Under the pieces are notes generated by a model, which worked only from the letters and a program-made list of their open reading frames with translations, was not told the origin of the DNA and made no database searches. 60,358 nucleotides of DNA from Leptospira biflexa (GTDB lineage Bacteria; Spirochaetota; Leptospiria; Turneriellales; DYLW01): the NCBI GenBank assembly GCA_020720785.1, contig DYOA01000014.1, positions 1-60,358 of the forward strand. The letters are read 5' to 3'. The position numbers were made by a program, and so were the translations under genes. Below are positions 53,530 through 60,358 of this stretch, piece by piece. Positions within the stretch are counted from its first letter, which is position 1. Every line of letters starts with the position of its first letter.

Positions 53530-54629
53530 TATAAAATATACTCATCTTCCCATAGTTTTAAAATAATTCTATGGTATTTATTGTCAATTTGGTATAAACC
53601 ATTTATATTTTCTTTTCTAAGAATACTAAAAATACACAAATATAATTCAATGAAGATCAACTCTAATACAGACGACAACACACTATTATTGAGAAAATTT
53701 AAAGGACGTCCTTGATTAAGCATTATAAAATTTTTACCGTTTACAGATAGTTCTGTTATTATGTTATTCTCTTTTATAATCTTGGAATTTTTTATTAAAT
53801 CATCATAATGAAATTCTGCATCTTTTGAACTCCCGCTTGCTATTATAGTGTTTTCCTTAAGATGAGCAATATCTTTAAAAGTAAAAGAATGAGATCCGGA
53901 AACCCCTATGATGATATCAACATTTTTTATTACACCCCATTTATTCTTTGGGACAATATGACCGTCTAACCGTGCTTCAAATCTTTTTATAGGATTTATA
54001 TCCCATACATAAGTAATGGAATCTTTGTTTTTTAATGATCGAACAACAGAACGTCCAATTTGTCCGTACCCCAATAATCCAATGTTCAGTCCACAAAATG
54101 TTTTATAAAAATATTCTCGCAGAATATCCTCCAATGAAAAAACAATTGCTTTCCCTACTAACCTATTTTCCAAAGATTTAATACTACTTTGGGCAATTGA
54201 ACAGACCGGTATTTTTAAATTACTTCGAATTTTTTCATATTGCCAGTGGCCATGATTTGTATCTTCTATTATTCCGATAATATTGGGATTAATTTTTATC
54301 AACTCGTCTATAATGCCAGAAGCATACCCACCAACATCTATAATGATAATTGGCCTGTCCATGGATAGTTTCCTGTATTCTCTGATTAATACCCCCGGAA
54401 TCTCCTCAATGGTACCAGGATAGCTTATATTCGTACCCTTAAAAATTTCTTTATATTTTTCCAATGTGCCTTTTTCAACGGAGTAAGGGATAGCAATCAA
54501 CGATTTTAATTCAGAGATTTTATCCAAAACCTGAAAAAATGCGATGGAAGTTTCCAACAAGTGAAATACGGATAATATTTGGATTCTTTCAATAGAATAT
54601 AGTGATACTATTTTTCGAAGAAGTCTCAT
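53529..54629 (-). CDS. Adenosylhomocysteinase-like NAD-binding protein
   Basis: The protein follows the layout of S-adenosylhomocysteine hydrolase: IIDVGGYASGII (about residue 96-107), GIIEDTNHGHW, the Rossmann motif GLLGYGQIGR (184-193), then DINPIKRFEARLDGH and VSGSHSFTFKDIAHLK, and near the end NGKNFIMLNQGRPLN. Some catalytic positions of SAHH are changed: the His that follows the NIG strand is Ser (SGSSKDAEF), and the Asp of the KFDN motif is Glu. It is a divergent relative, probably with another substrate. 366 residues against about 430. First gene of the AT-rich operon. Confidence 0.68.
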   Translation of the reverse strand: MRLLRKIVSLYSIERIQILSVFHLLETSIAFFQVLDKISELKSLIAIPYSVEKGTLEKYKEIFKGTNISYPGTIEEIPGVLIREYRKLSMDRPIIIIDVGGYASGIIDELIKINPNIIGIIEDTNHGHWQYEKIRSNLKIPVCSIAQSSIKSLENRLVGKAIVFSLEDILREYFYKTFCGLNIGLLGYGQIGRSVVRSLKNKDSITYVWDINPIKRFEARLDGHIVPKNKWGVIKNVDIIIGVSGSHSFTFKDIAHLKENTIIASGSSKDAEFHYDDLIKNSKIIKENNIITELSVNGKNFIMLNQGRPLNFLNNSVLSSVLELIFIELYLCIFSILRKENINGLYQIDNKYHRIILKLWEDEYIL

Positions 54630-54638
54630 TTAACCATG

Positions 54639-54652
54639 AAAAAAAAAAAAAA
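54639..54652. repeat. Homopolymer of 14 A (T in the transcript)
   Basis: Fourteen consecutive A bases on the given strand lie between the TATAAT box and the start codon of the SAHH-like gene, ten bases from the ATG. Such runs slip easily during replication. The length could alter promoter or ribosome-site spacing. Confidence 0.6.
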
Positions 54653-54663
54653 TTATTCGGTCA

Positions 54664-54669
54664 ATTATA
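54664..54669 (-). promoter_or_regulatory. Perfect TATAAT -10 box of the SAHH-like operon
   Basis: On the minus strand this is TATAAT, 34 bases before the start codon. The region 15-18 bases upstream overlaps the hppA terminator and its A/T tail and holds no good TTGACA, so the -35 is weak. The box is a candidate promoter for the four-gene operon. Confidence 0.4.
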
Positions 54670-54690
54670 ATTTAATTTTTTCTCATTAAA

Positions 54691-54715
54691 AAAACCCGGA
54701 GAATATCCGGGTTTT
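54691..54715 (-). terminator. Rho-independent terminator of hppA
   Basis: Arms 54691-54700 and 54706-54715 form a perfect 10-bp stem (AAAACCCGGA/TCCGGGTTTT) with a 5-base loop; on the minus strand it is followed by a T run and lies 35 bases after the hppA stop. Confidence 0.85.
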
Positions 54716-54749
54716 TCAGAAAATACCGCGATAAATTATTATCGGGATA

Positions 54750-56924
54750 TTAAACAAACAGTCGGGAGATCATCTCAAAGGCTTTTGTCAGATAAACACC
54801 AAAAACCAGAGCAACCATGCTCATGAGCTTGATCAGAATATTAATGGACGGTCCGGAGGTGTCTTTGAACGGATCACCCACGGTATCCCCAGTCACGGTC
54901 GCTTTGTGTGCATCCGAACCTTTACCACCCATGGCACCGCGTTCCACATATTTCTTCGCGTTATCCCAGGCACCACCGGCATTGGCCATCATAATAGCAA
55001 TGGCAAAACCACTCACCAGCGTACCGGCCAGCATGGCCATTAAAGCTTGGGGCCCCAGCAGAATACCCACGAGAACGGGGGAAACAACAGCCAGAAGAGT
55101 GGGCATTACCATCTCTCTCAAAGCACCTTTGGTGGAAATGGCCACACAGCTCTGGTAATCCGGCTTTCCGGTTCCTTCCATAATGCCTTTGATTTCCTTG
55201 AATTGGCGACGTACTTCATGAACCATGCTCATGGCCGCTTTTCCCACAGCTTCCATGGTCATGGCACTGAAGAAAAACGGAATCACGGCTCCAATGAAAA
55301 GTCCGGACAGCGTTCTGGGATCAATCAGAGAAACACTGTTGACTTTCAGAATTCCACTCAATGCAGCCAGAAGAGTCAGGGCAGTTAAAGCGGCAGATCC
55401 AATCGCAAAACCTTTTCCTGTGGCCGCAGTGGTGTTACCCAGAGAGTCCAGAGCATCGGTTCTTTCCCGTACATTAGCATCCAGATGGGCCATTTCCGCA
55501 ATACCGCCGGCATTGTCCGCAACCGGTCCATAAGCATCTGTGGACAAAGTGATTCCCAGGGTGGAAAGCATTCCCACTGCAGAAAGACCAATTCCAAAAA
55601 GACCATGGTTCAGACTATGGGCACCGTCTGCTACATAGTAGGCCACAATGGTGGTTGCAGAAATAACAATCACCGGAATCATGGTGGAGCGCATACCCAG
55701 TGCAAAACCGGAAATGATAACGGTGGCCGGGCCGGTTTCCGCACTCTGGGCTACCCTTTTTGTGGGACCGTAGGTATCAGAAGTATAATACTCCGTGAAA
55801 TATCCAATGATGTTACCGGCAACCAATCCAGCGATGATGGACCAGAAATAGCCAATATTTAAACCAAGAATCGGTACAATTAAAACATAGGACAGAATGA
55901 CAATCAATATGGATGCGGAGTACACCCCTTTACGCAGGGACCACAGAAGAGATTCCTGGGATGCTCCTTCTTTGGTGGATATCAGAAAGGTTCCAATAAT
56001 GGACGCAATAATACCCGCCCCGGCAATGGCCAATGGAGCCACAACCCCGGCAATCAATTCAGAGGTTCCGGCAAAAGCTACGGCTGCCAGAGCAATGGTT
56101 CCCACAATGCTGCCCACATAGGACTCAAACAGGTCCGCACCCATTCCGGCAACGTCTCCCACATTATCCCCCACGTTGTCCGCGATGGTGGCGGGGTTCC
56201 GGGGATCATCTTCCGGAATTCCGGCTTCCACTTTCCCCACAAGGTCAGCTCCCACATCGGCGGCTTTTGTATAGATACCGCCACCCACACGGGCAAAAAG
56301 AGCCACAGAAGAAGCTCCCATACCAAAGGCAAATAATACATTGGAAATTTCATCCCATCCAGCTCCCACCATCTGCATAGCGGAAAACCAGATGCTGACC
56401 ATTAACAGACCCAGTCCCACTACAGTCATTCCCATAATACTTCCGGAGGAAAACGCAACGCGGAGTCCCAGATTCAGGGATTCTTTTGCTGCCCAGGTGG
56501 TTCTTGCGTTGGCACGGGTAGCAATCTTCATTCCCATAATACCAGCCACTGCCGATGTCAATGCTCCGGTAAAAAACGCAAACGGAGCATACATGCCATA
56601 TTTAAGGTTGGGATCAGTCCCATAAAGAAAAAACAACAAACCAAAAACAACCAGTACAAAAATGAAGATCCATTTGTACTGCTGGGTCAAAAACGCATCA
56701 GCTCCTTCCCGGATTGCACTCGCGAGTTTGACCATCGTTTCATTTCCTTCCGGTCTTTTTAAGAGACGCACTGCCAGAGAGATAGCAAACACAATTGCCA
56801 GCCCGGCACCCACATAAGCCCAGGCAATATTCACCGCAGCATCCTCACCAGCCGCCAACAACGAAAAAAGCGGCCACAGGAAAAGAGAGACGGTAATCCA
56901 TCCTTTTTTTAATTTCATATCCAC
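54750..56924 (-). CDS. hppA: K+-stimulated membrane pyrophosphatase
   Basis: This is an ion-pumping pyrophosphatase with about 16 membrane helices, using the energy of PPi to move H+ or Na+. Present are [15 protein letters not shown] (PPi-binding), [12 protein letters not shown] and the C-terminal [15 protein letters not shown]. In [10 protein letters not shown] the third position after GNTT is Ala, which marks the K+-dependent class (Lys marks the K+-independent). H+ or Na+ cannot be told. 724 residues. AGGAGTGG precedes the ATG. Confidence 0.96.
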   Translation of the reverse strand: MDMKLKKGWITVSLFLWPLFSLLAAGEDAAVNIAWAYVGAGLAIVFAISLAVRLLKRPEGNETMVKLASAIREGADAFLTQQYKWIFIFVLVVFGLLFFLYGTDPNLKYGMYAPFAFFTGALTSAVAGIMGMKIATRANARTTWAAKESLNLGLRVAFSSGSIMGMTVVGLGLLMVSIWFSAMQMVGAGWDEISNVLFAFGMGASSVALFARVGGGIYTKAADVGADLVGKVEAGIPEDDPRNPATIADNVGDNVGDVAGMGADLFESYVGSIVGTIALAAVAFAGTSELIAGVVAPLAIAGAGIIASIIGTFLISTKEGASQESLLWSLRKGVYSASILIVILSYVLIVPILGLNIGYFWSIIAGLVAGNIIGYFTEYYTSDTYGPTKRVAQSAETGPATVIISGFALGMRSTMIPVIVISATTIVAYYVADGAHSLNHGLFGIGLSAVGMLSTLGITLSTDAYGPVADNAGGIAEMAHLDANVRERTDALDSLGNTTAATGKGFAIGSAALTALTLLAALSGILKVNSVSLIDPRTLSGLFIGAVIPFFFSAMTMEAVGKAAMSMVHEVRRQFKEIKGIMEGTGKPDYQSCVAISTKGALREMVMPTLLAVVSPVLVGILLGPQALMAMLAGTLVSGFAIAIMMANAGGAWDNAKKYVERGAMGGKGSDAHKATVTGDTVGDPFKDTSGPSINILIKLMSMVALVFGVYLTKAFEMISRLFV

Positions 56925-57100
56925 TCCTGAATTAATTTGGCCTTCCCCGGAAAAATCCGTAGAACGCCCGTACTATCAAATTTGTTATTCAATCTGAAGT
57001 TTGATTCCAGCGGTCAAGTTTTTTCTCTCGGGATAAATCATCACATTTGCTGGATTCCGTTTGCAAAACCACCGGAAAATCCTTTCCGGCGGGTTTGCCA

Positions 57101-59135
<2,035 letters not shown>

Positions 59136-59228
59136 TTACACAGAAAATGCCTTTTATTATTGACATCCAATCATATTTTCTCACAATTAGTAATTGTGAT
59201 GTATGTTCGCTCCCGGAGTAGGAGAAAG
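59136..59228. other. Short gap before the hydrolase gene
   Basis: No gene, terminator stem or clear promoter was seen between the transposase remnant and the alpha/beta-hydrolase-like lipoprotein gene. The ribosome site AGGAGAAAG of that gene (59220-59228) is at its end. Confidence 0.5.
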
Positions 59229-60266
59229 ATGTGTAAAACATTTTTTCATTTTATGTTAATGTGGGCATCCATTATCATGCTTTCCGGATGTGCATATTTC
59301 TCTAAAAAAATAGATATTTCCAGTCTGAATAGTATAAACAACAGCATTTCCAAAGATGTAAAACCATGTTCCCAAGCTGAGGTCTCTGCCATTTTTTCCC
59401 AGAGGGATGGTTATACAAATTTTTCCAAAATGAAAGATAAACCATTATACCCTGAACCAGGAGTTCGCTGGAAATTGAAACCCATTGATGGAAAATCCAT
59501 CGTCTCATTACGCTTATCCGCACAATCAGAATATTTTAATGACAAAATATTTTACTACTTTTTTAAGACAAAAGATTGGGATGGGGAAAAAGCAATTCTG
59601 TGGGTGCCTGGATTTGGGGTCAATGATTTTGCCTTCCGTTTCATCAGGAAATTTTTCTATGAAGAATTAAAACGTGGCTATGCGGTACTTGTTTATGTTT
59701 TACCATATCATCTTGACCGCCTGAAGGAAGGCAAAAAGGAAGGGGAAGGGTTGATCACAGGAAATATCCTTACCAATATCAATACCCTCCATGCTCTCTC
59801 GTCAGAATTGAATGTGGGTTATCAGTTTTTACGGAGCAAAGGAGTCGTTAAGATCGGTGCCTGGGCCGGTTCCATTGGTGCCTCTGCCCTTACTATTCTG
59901 GCCACAGATCGTGAATTTGATCATATTGCACTGATGATTCCCATTCTTGACTGGAACACCATGATATTCCACCCCGTCTTCAATAATATCAGGAATAATC
60001 TCCGGAGCTCTTTCTGTAATGATGATACAATACGTGATGCGTATTCCCTTGTCAGCCCCATTAGCTATCCCTTAAACATAACCCCGGACAGGGTATTGAT
60101 TCAGTACGCTTTCTTTGACCAGTTGACTCCAGCGGAAAAGGTTAGGACTTATGCTGAAAAAAGAAATATAAAAAGAGTTATTGGATACAGGAAATCCCAC
60201 GCATCCATTTTATTGGATTCTTCCGTTTACAAGGATTATGTAAAATTTCTTCAGTATATCAGATAA
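59229..60266 (+). CDS. Lipoprotein with alpha/beta-hydrolase fold
   Basis: The start is the ATG directly after AGGAGAAAG; a longer frame exists upstream but without a ribosome site. The first residues form a lipoprotein signal with the box LSGC. The body resembles an alpha/beta hydrolase: KAILWVPGFGVND (oxyanion loop region), GAWAGSIGASAL at the nucleophile elbow (Gly-x-Ser-x-Gly has Ala at the first position), FFDQLTP for the acid and KSHAS for the His. Esterase- or lipase-like activity is inferred; about 345 residues. Confidence 0.75.
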   Translation: MCKTFFHFMLMWASIIMLSGCAYFSKKIDISSLNSINNSISKDVKPCSQAEVSAIFSQRDGYTNFSKMKDKPLYPEPGVRWKLKPIDGKSIVSLRLSAQSEYFNDKIFYYFFKTKDWDGEKAILWVPGFGVNDFAFRFIRKFFYEELKRGYAVLVYVLPYHLDRLKEGKKEGEGLITGNILTNINTLHALSSELNVGYQFLRSKGVVKIGAWAGSIGASALTILATDREFDHIALMIPILDWNTMIFHPVFNNIRNNLRSSFCNDDTIRDAYSLVSPISYPLNITPDRVLIQYAFFDQLTPAEKVRTYAEKRNIKRVIGYRKSHASILLDSSVYKDYVKFLQYIR

Positions 60267-60358
60267 TAAACTATTTATCCGGACAGAAAAAAGCCAGCCG
60301 GGTTCCCATCATCAAGCTTGAAGTGCAACACTTATTCCATAAAAAACCTCGTAAGGAG

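Overview
The window is a bacterial chromosome segment, most likely from a spirochaete. The flagellar genes run flgB-flgC-fliE-fliF-fliG-fliH-fliI-fliJ-flbB, the order known from Borrelia, Treponema and Leptospira, and the last gene looks like the spirochaete-specific FlbB. Genes for an LptF/LptG permease, a GspC-like type II secretion protein, an Mla/MCE lipid transporter and a UDP-diacylglucosamine-pyrophosphatase-like phosphoesterase point to a spirochaete with a lipopolysaccharide-type outer membrane, closer to Leptospirales than to Treponema or Borrelia. That lineage placement is inference. No rRNA gene or CRISPR array was seen; there is one tRNA gene.

Layout. 1-378 holds a decayed AAA_14/DUF4143 ATPase remnant and an 18-bp inverted repeat. 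379-15116 (minus strand) is one tightly packed run: pepA, mtnP, mlaE, mlaF, two mlaD-like genes, the flagellar basal-body/export genes, flbB and a 3-hydroxyacyl-CoA dehydrogenase. 15259-17088 (plus) is an accessory pair, a DUF3696 ATPase and a frameshifted PIN nuclease. 17155-28732 is housekeeping: a SLC13-type transporter, lipid kinase, asd-thrC, a phosphoglucomutase/Lrp/unknown operon, tatA-tatC, mobA, an LptF/G permease and an orphan C-terminal transketolase subunit. 28733-33162 holds a large AsmA-like envelope protein, a lipoprotein, an EpmA-like enzyme, a CAU tRNA and a secreted START-like protein. 33230-35345 is trpE-trpG. 35315-40192 (minus) is cysK-cysE-rpmH-rnpA-yidD-ndk-polyprenyl synthase-tlyA. 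40244-46485 has perR, gspC, an M16 peptidase, a STAS protein, a tiny lysine-rich protein, a FapA/DUF342 protein and a phosphoesterase. 46466-51463 (minus) has acs, a pair of metallo-beta-lactamase-fold paralogues (one intact, one lacking its metal ligands), a lipoprotein and a small membrane protein.

The most unusual part is 51592-54660. Four overlapping minus-strand genes in clearly AT-richer DNA encode an adenosylhomocysteinase-like NAD-binding protein, a YedJ-like HD phosphohydrolase, a NUDIX hydrolase and a membrane-anchored hexapeptide acyltransferase. A 14-base homopolymer lies between a TATAAT box and the first start codon. This looks like an acquired, possibly phase-variable nucleotide- or nucleoside-processing operon and is the best candidate here for an undescribed system. 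The remainder is hppA (membrane pyrophosphatase), a LysE-family exporter coupled to tgt, a decayed IS transposase end, and an alpha/beta-hydrolase-like lipoprotein.

The genes group functionally into motility (flagellar export and motor), envelope lipid and protein traffic (Mla, Lpt, Tat, T2SS, YidD, AsmA-like), amino-acid synthesis (Asd, ThrC, TrpEG, CysE/CysK) and translation/RNA (rpmH, rnpA, tRNA, tgt, tlyA, epmA).
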